Source: Pseudomonadota bacterium (GTDB lineage: Bacteria > Pseudomonadota > Gammaproteobacteria > Steroidobacterales > Steroidobacteraceae). From it: a stretch of 64,000 nt of DNA. Below are positions 1-7,675 of the stretch, in pieces. The stretch lies in assembly GCA_023391815.1 (NCBI GenBank), contig JAEWAF010000072.1, forward strand, positions 135,513-199,512, given 5' to 3'. The first letter of the stretch is position 1; each line of letters begins with the position of its first letter. The translations under genes were made by a program, and so were the position numbers. Under the pieces are notes generated by a model. That model ran no database searches. It was not told the origin of the DNA and saw nothing but the letters and a program-made list of their open reading frames with translations.

Positions 1-1203
1 CATGACCGAGAGCCCCACCAGCGGCTCGTACGCGTTGAGTTGCAGTTGTCCCGAATGGGCGGCCATGGCCACGCCCGCGTCGTTGCCCACGACCCGAAAC
101 GCGATGATGTTGACCAGCTCGGGCATCACCGGATTGACCTTACCCGGCATGATCGAGGAGCCCGGTTGTACGGCAGGCAGATCGATCTCGTTCAAGCCGG
201 CGCGCGGCCCCGACGACAGCAGAATCAGGTCGCTGGCGATCTTCGAGAGCTTGATCGCGACGCTTTTGACCGCGCTCGAGTAAACCACGAAGCTCTGCTG
301 ATCCCAGGTCGCCGCGAACATGTCCTGCGCCGGCGCGATTGGCTTGCCGGTGAGTTTGGCCAGTTCCTTCGCCACGGCTTCCGGATAGCCTTTCGGCACA
401 TTGATGCCGCTGCCAATGGCGGTCGCGCCCATGTTGACGGGATACAGATATTTCTCGGTGTCCTTCAGCAGATCGATCTCGCTTTCGAGCGACGCGCCGA
501 AGGCATGGAACTCCTGACCGACGGTCATCGGCACCGCGTCCTGGAGCTCCGTGCGTCCCATCTTCGGAATCTCCAGATACTGATTGCCCTTGGCCCGAAA
601 CGAATGCGCCAGCTTCTGCAGTTCGTCGATGAGCTTCGCATTGCGCAGGATGAAGGCGATTTTGATCGCGGTCGGGTACGAGTCGTTGGTCGACTGCGAC
701 ATGTTGAGGTCGTCGTGCGGATCGAGGTACTGATACTCACCCTTCTTGTGCCCCGTCAGCTCCAGCCCGATGTTCGCCATGACTTCGTTGGCATTCATGT
801 TCGCCGACGTGCCGGCGCCCCCCTGGTACCAATCGACTTTGAACTGATCGTGGTACTTGCCGGCCTTGATGGCTTCATACGCCTTCTCGATGGCTGCGAG
901 GCGCTCCGGCTTCATGGCACCGACACTCGTGTTCGCCCGTGCCGCCGCCACCTTCACCATCGCGAACGCTTCGACGAACTCCGGATAGAAGTTCATCGGT
1001 ACATTGGATATCTGGAAATTTTCGAGCGCGCGAGCCGTCTGCACACCGTAGTAGGCGTTTGCAGGCACGGCCTTGTCGCCGAGCAGGTCGTGCTCGATGC
1101 GAGTTCCCGCCGGCGCTTGTTTCTTCGGCGTGTCGTCGGCGAGCACTGCGAGCGGCAGGCAACAACATGCGAGGACTGCCGTGAACCGAGCTGTCCGCTT
1201 CAT
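1..1203 (-). CDS. aspA: Aspartate ammonia-lyase (aspartase), exported form, 3' end outside window
   Basis: Aspartase converts L-aspartate to fumarate and ammonia. Translation from the ATG at 1203 gives the fumarase/aspartase fold with the family signature GSSIMPGKVNPV near residue 370, and typical segments TSANMNANEV and NMSQSTNDSYPT. The C-terminus runs off position 1, so about 401 residues are visible. The first 23 residues (MKRTARFTAVLACCCLPLAVLA) look like a signal peptide, which is unusual because enterobacterial aspartase is cytoplasmic; VLAC could also serve as a weak lipobox. A GAAGGA ribosome-binding site lies nine bases before the ATG. The alternative is a fumarase C, but the sequence resembles aspartase more. 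Family assignment is firm; export is inferred from the N-terminus. Confidence 0.9.
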   Translation of the reverse strand, partial: MKRTARFTAVLACCCLPLAVLADDTPKKQAPAGTRIEHDLLGDKAVPANAYYGVQTARALENFQISNVPMNFYPEFVEAFAMVKVAAARANTSVGAMKPERLAAIEKAYEAIKAGKYHDQFKVDWYQGGAGTSANMNANEVMANIGLELTGHKKGEYQYLDPHDDLNMSQSTNDSYPTAIKIAFILRNAKLIDELQKLAHSFRAKGNQYLEIPKMGRTELQDAVPMTVGQEFHAFGASLESEIDLLKDTEKYLYPVNMGATAIGSGINVPKGYPEAVAKELAKLTGKPIAPAQDMFAATWDQQSFVVYSSAVKSVAIKLSKIASDLILLSSGPRAGLNEIDLPAVQPGSSIMPGKVNPVMPELVNIIAFRVVGNDAGVAMAAHSGQLQLNAYEPLVGLSVM

Positions 1204-1349
1204 TCTGCGTATCCTTCGAGAGGTACGCTTCAGTATCGAAGTGGGTATGCGGCAATACGATGCGTAATGCGGGCACTACGGACAGCGCGTAGTACCGAAC
1301 CGATCGTTGCGACGGCGTCGGCCGTTCTTATTTGATTCCTATTTCCGCC

Positions 1350-1376
1350 GTCGGCACGCCGTTGCGGCATGCCGAC
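1350..1376 (-). terminator. Hairpin between aspA and the peroxiredoxin gene
   Basis: GTCGGCA at 1350-1356 pairs with TGCCGAC at 1370-1376, and most of the inner bases pair too. It lies just beyond the peroxiredoxin stop codon and upstream of aspA. No strong T-run follows, so it may be a weak terminator or a processing hairpin. Confidence 0.4.
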
Positions 1377-1388
1377 CGGATTGAGGGA

Positions 1389-2051
1389 TTACTTCTTCGG
1401 CTGAGGCACCACGCGCAGGTACGGCTTCACGGTCTTCCAACCCTGCGGGAAGCGCTGTTTCGCTTCCTCATCGGAGACGGACGGCACGATGATCACGTCG
1501 TCGCCGTGCTTCCAGTTCACCGGCGTCGCGACCTTGTGTTCGGCGGTCAGCTGAATCGAATCCAGAAGTCGCAACACCTCGTCGAAATTGCGGCCGCTGC
1601 TCATCGGATAGACAAGAAGCGCCTTGATCAGCTTGTCCGGGCCAACGATATAAACCGTGCGCACCGTTTGATTGGTGGCGGCAGTGCGACCTTGGGACGA
1701 CGTACCCGCATCGGCGGGTAACATGTCGTACAGCTTCGCGATCGACAGGTCGTGATCGCCGATCAGCGGATAGTTCACCGCCGCGCCGCCGACTTCCCTG
1801 ATGTCGTTGAGCCAGCGCTCGTGGTCGGTCACTGGATCCACCGACAAGCCCAGAATTTTCGTGTTGCGCTTCGCGAACTCGGGCTCGAGCTTCGCCATAT
1901 AGCCCAGCTCCGTGGTGCACACGGGCGTGAAATCCTTCGGATGGGAAAACAGAATGCCCCAGGAATTGCCGAGCCATTCGTGGAACCTGATCGGTCCCAG
2001 GGTGGTTTGCGCCTGGAAGTCCGGGGCCTTATCGCCGATTCGCAATGACAT
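1389..2051 (-). CDS. 1-Cys peroxiredoxin (Prx6/AhpC-TSA family)
   Basis: A thiol peroxidase that reduces hydrogen peroxide and organic hydroperoxides. The 220-residue product starts MSLRIGDKAPDFQ and carries the active site PVCTTE, with the peroxidatic cysteine near residue 45. The C-terminal extension, with VNWKHGDDVIIVPSVSDEEA, is that of the Prx6 (1-Cys) group. I chose the ATG at 2051 because GGAGGG stands just before it; an upstream in-frame start at 2159 would add 36 residues without similarity to the family. It is a single gene on the same strand as its neighbours. A thioredoxin- or glutathione-type reductant is presumed but cannot be seen here. Confidence 0.93.
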   Translation of the reverse strand: MSLRIGDKAPDFQAQTTLGPIRFHEWLGNSWGILFSHPKDFTPVCTTELGYMAKLEPEFAKRNTKILGLSVDPVTDHERWLNDIREVGGAAVNYPLIGDHDLSIAKLYDMLPADAGTSSQGRTAATNQTVRTVYIVGPDKLIKALLVYPMSSGRNFDEVLRLLDSIQLTAEHKVATPVNWKHGDDVIIVPSVSDEEAKQRFPQGWKTVKPYLRVVPQPKK

Positions 2052-2155
2052 GATGCCGCCCTCCATTCGTTCGATTCGGGGGGCGATCATAAATCCAAGC
2101 GTCACGGCTGTCGCTAACTGGAATGTTACGAGCCGCTCTGCGTCGTGAGTAGTCT

Positions 2156-3862
2156 TCAATACTTCGCTGCGATCGGCATCTGTCTGCCGCTACCGAAGGC
2201 CCGCGACCGCACGCGCAGAATCGGCGGCGCCTGTCGACGTTTGTACTCGTTGCGCGCGATCATTTTCTTCACCCGCTCGATGAGCGCCTTGCCCTGCTCC
2301 GTCGACGATGTCTGCAACACCAATTTCATCGCCTGCTCGCCTTCCTGCTTCGACAAGCGTGAGCCTTCGATGATGGTCTTCAGGATCGGATCCAGGACTT
2401 CGTACGGCGGCAGGCTGTCCGTGTCCTTCTGATCGGGCGCAAGCTCGGCCGACGGCGGCTTGTCGATGATCGCAGTCGGAATCAGCTCGCGGCCCGCCAC
2501 ATCGTTGTAGTAGCGCGCCAGCTCGAACACCTCGGTCTTGTATAGATCGCCGATCACACCGAGGCCGCCATTGGTGTCGCCGTACAGGGTGCAATAGCCC
2601 ACGGAGATTTCACTCTTGTTTCCCGTGGTCAGCAGCAGGTGGCCGAACCGATTCGAGAACTCCATCAGGATCGTGCCACGAATGCGCGCCTGCAGATTCT
2701 CCTTGGACAATCCCACCAGCGGCTCGCCGAATACCGCGCCGAACCGGCTCGCGTACTGCTCGACCAGATCGCCGATGGGATGCGTGTACAGCACAATGCC
2801 CAGGTTTTGACACAGACGCTGCGAGTCGGTGACGCTGCCGGTGCTCGAATATTGCGACGGCATGGTGATGGCGACCACATTCTTCGCGCCCATCGCCTCC
2901 ACCGCGATCGCAAGCGTCAGCGCCGAATCGATACCACCGGAGCAACCGACCACGACCGTGGAGAAGCCACAACGGCGGGCGTAGTCACGCAGACCGAGCA
3001 CGAGTTGCTGACGATAGAACTCGTTGGTTGAAAGTCCCTTGACCTCGATCGGAGCGAGCTCCTGGCCATTGCGATCGAGGAACTTGCCGCGCGAATGCAC
3101 TTGCAGGACCATGAGGTCGGGCTGAAAGCGAGCGCCCTCCATCACCACGCCACGCGCCGGATCGACCGCGAACGACGCGCCGTCGTACACCAGTTGATCG
3201 TGACCGCCGATCTGATTCACAAACACCAGCGGGAGACCGTGCCGCGCACTCGCCTTGGTGAAGATGTCATGTCGCATTTCACGCCGGCCGATGCTCGACG
3301 GGCTGGCGTTGATCGAGACCACCAGATCGGGCGCCGCGTCGGCGAGCCGCTTGAACGGATTGACGACGTAATCGCGCTCTTCGTCGTTCCAGCCGTCCTC
3401 GCAGATCATGAAGCCGACCCGCACGTCTTCGATATCGAGGATCCTCGACACGTCCGGGCCCGGCTCGAAGTGCCGGCGCTCGTCGAAGATGTTATAGGTG
3501 GGCAGCAGTTGCTTGTGATACTGAAGCAGCACCTCGCCGTTCTTCACGACCAGCAGCGAATTGAACAGCGGCTTGCCGATGCCCGTGTTCGGTGTCGGTG
3601 CGCCTACGACCCAATACAGATTCGGCAGCTCCTGGCTCGTCGCGATCAGATTCTCGATGCCTTTGGCCAGCCGGCGCTGAAAATCCGGGTCCTCCAGCAG
3701 ATCGGCGGGATAGTAAGCGGTGAGCGAAAGCTCGGGAAATGCGACCAGCCGCGCGCCCTCCGCGTACGCGCGCCGCGCGGCCGCCACGATGAGGGCCAAA
3801 TTGCCGTCGATGTCGCCGATGGTGGGATTGATCTGAGCAAGTGCGATGGTCAGCGTGGGCAT
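2156..3862 (-). CDS. nadE: Glutamine-hydrolysing NAD+ synthase
   Basis: Last step of NAD biosynthesis: amidation of deamido-NAD with ATP and glutamine. The 568-residue protein has an N-terminal nitrilase-type glutaminase domain (about 1-265) with the Glu of FPELSLTAYYP, the Lys of YHKQLLPTYNIFDE and the Cys of FMICEDGWND. The C-terminal synthetase domain has the ATP-loop VVGCSGGIDSALTLAIA and the KSEISVGYCTLYGD segment. The start at 3862 (MPTLTIALAQINPT) is one base after the pncB stop codon, so the two genes are probably translated together. The pair covers nicotinate salvage and NAD synthesis. Confidence 0.96.
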   Translation of the reverse strand: MPTLTIALAQINPTIGDIDGNLALIVAAARRAYAEGARLVAFPELSLTAYYPADLLEDPDFQRRLAKGIENLIATSQELPNLYWVVGAPTPNTGIGKPLFNSLLVVKNGEVLLQYHKQLLPTYNIFDERRHFEPGPDVSRILDIEDVRVGFMICEDGWNDEERDYVVNPFKRLADAAPDLVVSINASPSSIGRREMRHDIFTKASARHGLPLVFVNQIGGHDQLVYDGASFAVDPARGVVMEGARFQPDLMVLQVHSRGKFLDRNGQELAPIEVKGLSTNEFYRQQLVLGLRDYARRCGFSTVVVGCSGGIDSALTLAIAVEAMGAKNVVAITMPSQYSSTGSVTDSQRLCQNLGIVLYTHPIGDLVEQYASRFGAVFGEPLVGLSKENLQARIRGTILMEFSNRFGHLLLTTGNKSEISVGYCTLYGDTNGGLGVIGDLYKTEVFELARYYNDVAGRELIPTAIIDKPPSAELAPDQKDTDSLPPYEVLDPILKTIIEGSRLSKQEGEQAMKLVLQTSSTEQGKALIERVKKMIARNEYKRRQAPPILRVRSRAFGSGRQMPIAAKY

Positions 3863-3863
3863 G

Positions 3864-5135
3864 TCAGGCAGCCTGTTTGAAAACCTGGCGCAGATACGCC
3901 AGGAACGTTTCATCGGTGCACAACGTCTTGCCGGGCGTGTCGGACAGTTTCGCGACCGGCTGACCGTTGCACTCGGTGAGTTTCATGACGATGTTCAATG
4001 CAGGAACGCCCAAGTCGTTCGAGAGATCCGTGCCGATGCCGAATCCACACTGCACGCGGTCGGAGAAGTGCTCGTACAGGCGGAGCGCTTTGGGGATATT
4101 GAGGCTATCGGAGAACACCAGGCGCTTGGTGTGCGCATCCACGCGCAACCGTTGATAGTGAGCCAGCGCCTTCTCGCCCCAGACAACCGGATCGCCCGAG
4201 TCGTGGCGCAGACCGTCGAACAGCTTGGCGAAGTAAAGATCGAAGTCGGCAATGAACGCGTCCATGCCGACGACATCGGTGAGCGCGATGCCCAGATCGC
4301 CGCGATACTCCTGCACCCAGGCCTCCAGCGCCGCTTTCTGGAAATTCTTCAATTGCACCCCGACCGCCTGGAAAGTCTGCAAGTACTCGTGCGCCATGGT
4401 GCCGATCGCGGCAATCCCGTATTTCCTGGCCAGATGAACATTGGATGTGCCCTTGATGTATTGCGGCACCTCGCGAGCCAGCGTGCCCACCATTTCCTCC
4501 TGCCATTCGCGCGAGAAGCGCCGCCGTGTACCGAACTCGAAAAATTCGAAGGGGTGGCGGATCGTGTGGAGAGCGCCGCCCGCCATCGGCGCGGTCGTGC
4601 CATTCGCGAATTTCAGCACCTTGGGCGCGGGCACCTCGCTCACCGTGCTCTGAGTTCGAAAGTCACGCAGCATGAGGATCTTTTCGGCGAGCCGCCTTCG
4701 CCCTTCCTCCAGCACTTCGGGCGTGGCGTAACGCCGGAAGTACAATTCGTTCACGATCGCTAGCACGAAGATCTCGAACCCCATCACATGAATCTGCGGA
4801 CCGCGCGCGACGACTTTCAGCGTATCGCCCTCGGCGCTGACGGAGATGTAGCGCCGCTGGAAACGGAAGATGCGCAGGAAATCGATGAAGTCGCTCTTGA
4901 AGAAAGTTTTGGTCGAGAGGTACGCGAGCTCCTCCTCCGTATAAGCGAGCGTGCACAGATGCTCGAGCTGCTCCTCGACGTCCGCCTGCAAAGTGGCGAG
5001 CGGATACTGAGGTGAGTTGCGACACACGAAGCTGTAAACCGCCTGGTTCGCCGGAAACCGATGCAGCATCGGCGACCACATGGTCAGCTTGTATAAGTCG
5101 GTGTCGAGAAGCGAGCGAATGATGGGTTTGAACAT
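3864..5135 (-). CDS. pncB: Nicotinate phosphoribosyltransferase
   Basis: Converts nicotinate and PRPP to nicotinate mononucleotide in the Preiss-Handler salvage route. The 423-residue product opens with FKPIIRSLLDTDLYKLTMW, the usual N-terminus of the family. It contains EFFEFGTRRRFS, GTMAHEYLQTFQA and GLRHDSGDPVVWGEKA, characteristic NAPRTase segments. The ATG at 5135 matches the family N-terminus; an in-frame start 48 bases upstream would add unrelated residues. It lies directly upstream of nadE with one base between the stop and the next start. Confidence 0.96.
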   Translation of the reverse strand: MFKPIIRSLLDTDLYKLTMWSPMLHRFPANQAVYSFVCRNSPQYPLATLQADVEEQLEHLCTLAYTEEELAYLSTKTFFKSDFIDFLRIFRFQRRYISVSAEGDTLKVVARGPQIHVMGFEIFVLAIVNELYFRRYATPEVLEEGRRRLAEKILMLRDFRTQSTVSEVPAPKVLKFANGTTAPMAGGALHTIRHPFEFFEFGTRRRFSREWQEEMVGTLAREVPQYIKGTSNVHLARKYGIAAIGTMAHEYLQTFQAVGVQLKNFQKAALEAWVQEYRGDLGIALTDVVGMDAFIADFDLYFAKLFDGLRHDSGDPVVWGEKALAHYQRLRVDAHTKRLVFSDSLNIPKALRLYEHFSDRVQCGFGIGTDLSNDLGVPALNIVMKLTECNGQPVAKLSDTPGKTLCTDETFLAYLRQVFKQAA

Positions 5136-5330
5136 GCGAGATTTCGCCAGATCGTTATTGCGCGAAGATTTCGGTAACGGCACGGAGTGCTGAACGATGC
5201 ACAGGCGCCGCGAGTATTGTGCCCCAGGCGGCGATCACAAATCGAACGCAGCGGTCGAACGTGATTGGTTCCGATCGCCAGTTCGACATTAGCGTGCTGA
5301 AGCAGCAGCGGTCCCGGCGTCGAGTGACGC

Positions 5331-6347
5331 CTATTGCAGGCTTTCCAAATAGTCCGCCAGCGCGATGAGTTGTTCGCCGCTGAGCCCGGGCAGATCGGGC
5401 ATTTGCGAGCCCGGCTTGATGGCCTGAGCGTGCGCCATCCAGGCCGTGAGCGTGCCACGATTGTTGGGCAGCATGCCGCCAGCGATGCGAGAGCGGCTGG
5501 CGACGTGCGTGAGGTCAGGGCCCACCTGGCCAAGCGCCGGAGTGCCTCGCACCTTGTGACAGACCGCGCATGCGGCCGACATGAAGACTTGCTCCCCTGT
5601 GTGTTGTCCCGACGTCTGTGGCTCGCGTGCGTTCGCGCGCTGATCCTGTAACCAGCGGTCGAACTCCTCCGGATTCTGCGCGACTACGAACAAACGCATG
5701 TTGGCATGATGAGGGCCGCAGTACTCGCCACACTCGCCGGAGTACACACCCGGCGCATCGGCGCGGATGCGAATTCTGTTGGCCATGCCGGGGACCAGGT
5801 CCACCTTGCCGTGCAGCTTCGGAATCCAGAAGGAATGAATGACATCGCGAGTGACCAGCTCGATGTCCACGGGACGGCCGACGGGAATGTGAACTTCGGT
5901 CGGCGCACTGACCAGATCCTGCGGCGTCTCACCCAGATACTCCGCGTTGAACCACCATTGTTGACCGGTGACGCGAATGTCGGGCCGCGAGCCGTCATCA
6001 TCTGGCATCGGATAATGACTCATCGACCGCAGCGAGCTGACGAAGATGATCGCCAGCACCGCGACCGGCACGGCGATGCCACCGATTAAAATCCAACGCT
6101 GACTTCCGTCCGCGTCCAGCGGCGCATGCCAGTCCAGCGTGCCCCGGCGGCGCACCGCCACCCACAACAGCAGCGCTAAAGTGATGATGCTGACCACGCT
6201 GAATGCGATCAACGTGGCACCGCCGATCTGAGCGAGCTTCGCGGCGGCGGGTCCGCCCGCCTTCATATAATTCTGCGGCCCGTCGCAGCCCGCCAGCAGG
6301 CCTTCCGCCCAGAGCGCTCCAGTCGCAACCCATCTGCGCGTATTCAT
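5331..6347 (-). CDS. coxB: Cytochrome c oxidase subunit II with fused cytochrome c domain (caa3-like)
   Basis: Electron-entry subunit of a heme-copper oxidase. The 338-residue protein has a lipobox LLAGC (Cys21), two membrane helices (about 42-64 and 86-106), and a cupredoxin domain. CuA ligands are visible: His171, Cys206, Glu208, Cys210, His214 and Met217 (CGEYCGPHHANM). A C-terminal cytochrome c domain has CAVCH (260-264) and a likely distal Met316. This is the domain order of caa3-type oxidases. It is the last gene of the dehydrogenase-oxidase operon, three bases after the cytochrome c stop, and separated from the subunit I and III genes by the dehydrogenase block. Confidence 0.94.
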   Translation of the reverse strand: MNTRRWVATGALWAEGLLAGCDGPQNYMKAGGPAAAKLAQIGGATLIAFSVVSIITLALLLWVAVRRRGTLDWHAPLDADGSQRWILIGGIAVPVAVLAIIFVSSLRSMSHYPMPDDDGSRPDIRVTGQQWWFNAEYLGETPQDLVSAPTEVHIPVGRPVDIELVTRDVIHSFWIPKLHGKVDLVPGMANRIRIRADAPGVYSGECGEYCGPHHANMRLFVVAQNPEEFDRWLQDQRANAREPQTSGQHTGEQVFMSAACAVCHKVRGTPALGQVGPDLTHVASRSRIAGGMLPNNRGTLTAWMAHAQAIKPGSQMPDLPGLSGEQLIALADYLESLQ

Positions 6348-6350
6348 GGC

Positions 6351-6818
6351 TCAGCTCGACGGTGCCGCTGGTTCGGCCGGCGTACGCAACGACTGAATGT
6401 AGGTGGTCAGCTGCCAGATCGTTTGCTCCGGCAACAGCGCTCCCCAGGCAGGCATGCCGTTGCCCCGGCCTTGCGCGATGGAGTCGAAAATGTCGCTGGC
6501 CTTGTTGCCATAGACCCAGTCCTTGTCACGCAAACTCGGCCCCATGCCGCCGCCCCCTCTGCCGCCATGACAACCGGAACAGTTGAAAGCGACGAACAGC
6601 TTGCGCCCTTGGGCCATCGCGGACGCATCGCCGGCGAATGGATTGTTGCGCTCGACGATGTCTCGCTTCGGCCCGGGCACCGGCCCAACGACGGGCGCCC
6701 GCATCGCCGGCGGCGGCCCTTCCTCGGTGGGAGCTTGCTGCCCGCCTTTCGGTGAACACGAAGCGAGCAGCGCCAGAAAGACGACCACCATGCCGGTGAT
6801 GTAGCTGCGCTGTTTCAT
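6351..6818 (-). CDS. Lipoprotein c-type cytochrome, probable electron acceptor of the dehydrogenase
   Basis: A 155-residue monoheme cytochrome c. Residues 1-21 form a lipoprotein signal ending LLASC. After a proline-rich linker come CSGCH (80-84) and a likely axial Met122 in GMPAWG. Its place between the XoxJ-like gene and the oxidase subunit II suggests it carries electrons from the PQQ enzyme to CuA, a role played by XoxG/cytochrome cL in methylotrophs; it is shorter than those and the role is inference. Its ATG overlaps the stop codon of the upstream gene (ATGA). Confidence 0.88.
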   Translation of the reverse strand: MKQRSYITGMVVVFLALLASCSPKGGQQAPTEEGPPPAMRAPVVGPVPGPKRDIVERNNPFAGDASAMAQGRKLFVAFNCSGCHGGRGGGGMGPSLRDKDWVYGNKASDIFDSIAQGRGNGMPAWGALLPEQTIWQLTTYIQSLRTPAEPAAPSS

Positions 6819-7675
6819 GGCGAGTCCTTCGCGAACGCCGCGTCTACGAGCGGAACGCCGTAGCTCGCGAGCAGCTCACGGATATCGGCACGCCGCCGGT
6901 CGATCGCCCGACCGAGCTGTGCGCTGAGTTCAGAATCATCTCGACGCACCCCCATCGCGATCGAGTAACGCATCGCCAGCCGCGGCTCCTCGACTTGCGC
7001 CGACAAGACGTTCACGTCCAGCGGCACCGCTACCTTGCCAGCGAAGTAGCCTGCAATGGGTCCCCAAGCAATGGCGACGTCGATCTCGTCTCGCGCGACG
7101 GCGTCGATCAGCGCGCGTGCGGGTGATGGTTGCGAATAGTCGCCGTAGATCGGATAGCCGCGCACATTGCGAGTAATGCCTCGTCTAGCCAGAGCTTCGG
7201 CCGGCGGTACGTTGCTGTAATCGTCTCCGATCGTGTGCAGACCGATGCGTAGGGTTCGCAGGCGCTCATCGTCGAACGTGTCGATGTGCAGTCTGTCGGC
7301 GCGACGGGTCACGAATACGTAGCTGGATCGATAGTATGGCGCCGTGGTATGCACCGGCTCATATGACGCCGGGACACCGATGACGATGTCACATCGACCG
7401 GCATCGAGCGTGTTGCGAATAAAGCCGCGTCGCTGCGGCCACCACGTGTACGCCACTTGCTTGTGCAGATCGCGAGCGAGCAATTCGGCGAGCCGGTTCT
7501 CGAAACCTTCGCCGCGATCGTTGGAGAACGGCAAGTTGTTGGGATCGGCACAGACACGCAGCACGCCCGCTGCAGTCGGTGCGGACTGCGCTCGCATCAT
7601 CCTGAGATCCATCGCGGCCAGCGCAGCGATGACCAGGATCAGCAAGAGCAGCGGCAGCTTATAGCCCGAAGACAT
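6815..7675 (-). CDS. XoxJ/MoxJ-like periplasmic solute-binding protein of a quinoprotein dehydrogenase system
   Basis: A 286-residue protein with an N-terminal hydrophobic segment and a type-2 periplasmic binding fold. The segment RVCADPNNLPFSNDRGEGFE is typical of the quinoprotein-dehydrogenase-associated binding proteins that include MoxJ and XoxJ. These proteins help mature or activate PQQ alcohol dehydrogenases rather than feed an ABC transporter, and no permease gene is nearby. It overlaps the end of the dehydrogenase gene by 17 bases and the start of the cytochrome gene by four, which supports joint expression. Confidence 0.88.
   Translation of the reverse strand: MSSGYKLPLLLLILVIAALAAMDLRMMRAQSAPTAAGVLRVCADPNNLPFSNDRGEGFENRLAELLARDLHKQVAYTWWPQRRGFIRNTLDAGRCDIVIGVPASYEPVHTTAPYYRSSYVFVTRRADRLHIDTFDDERLRTLRIGLHTIGDDYSNVPPAEALARRGITRNVRGYPIYGDYSQPSPARALIDAVARDEIDVAIAWGPIAGYFAGKVAVPLDVNVLSAQVEEPRLAMRYSIAMGVRRDDSELSAQLGRAIDRRRADIRELLASYGVPLVDAAFAKDSP

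Noticed and set aside
40..1335. Long open frame on the plus strand opposite the aspartase gene
   Set aside because: The product is rich in Arg and His with no known motif, while the minus strand encodes a clear aspartase. It is a high-G+C shadow.
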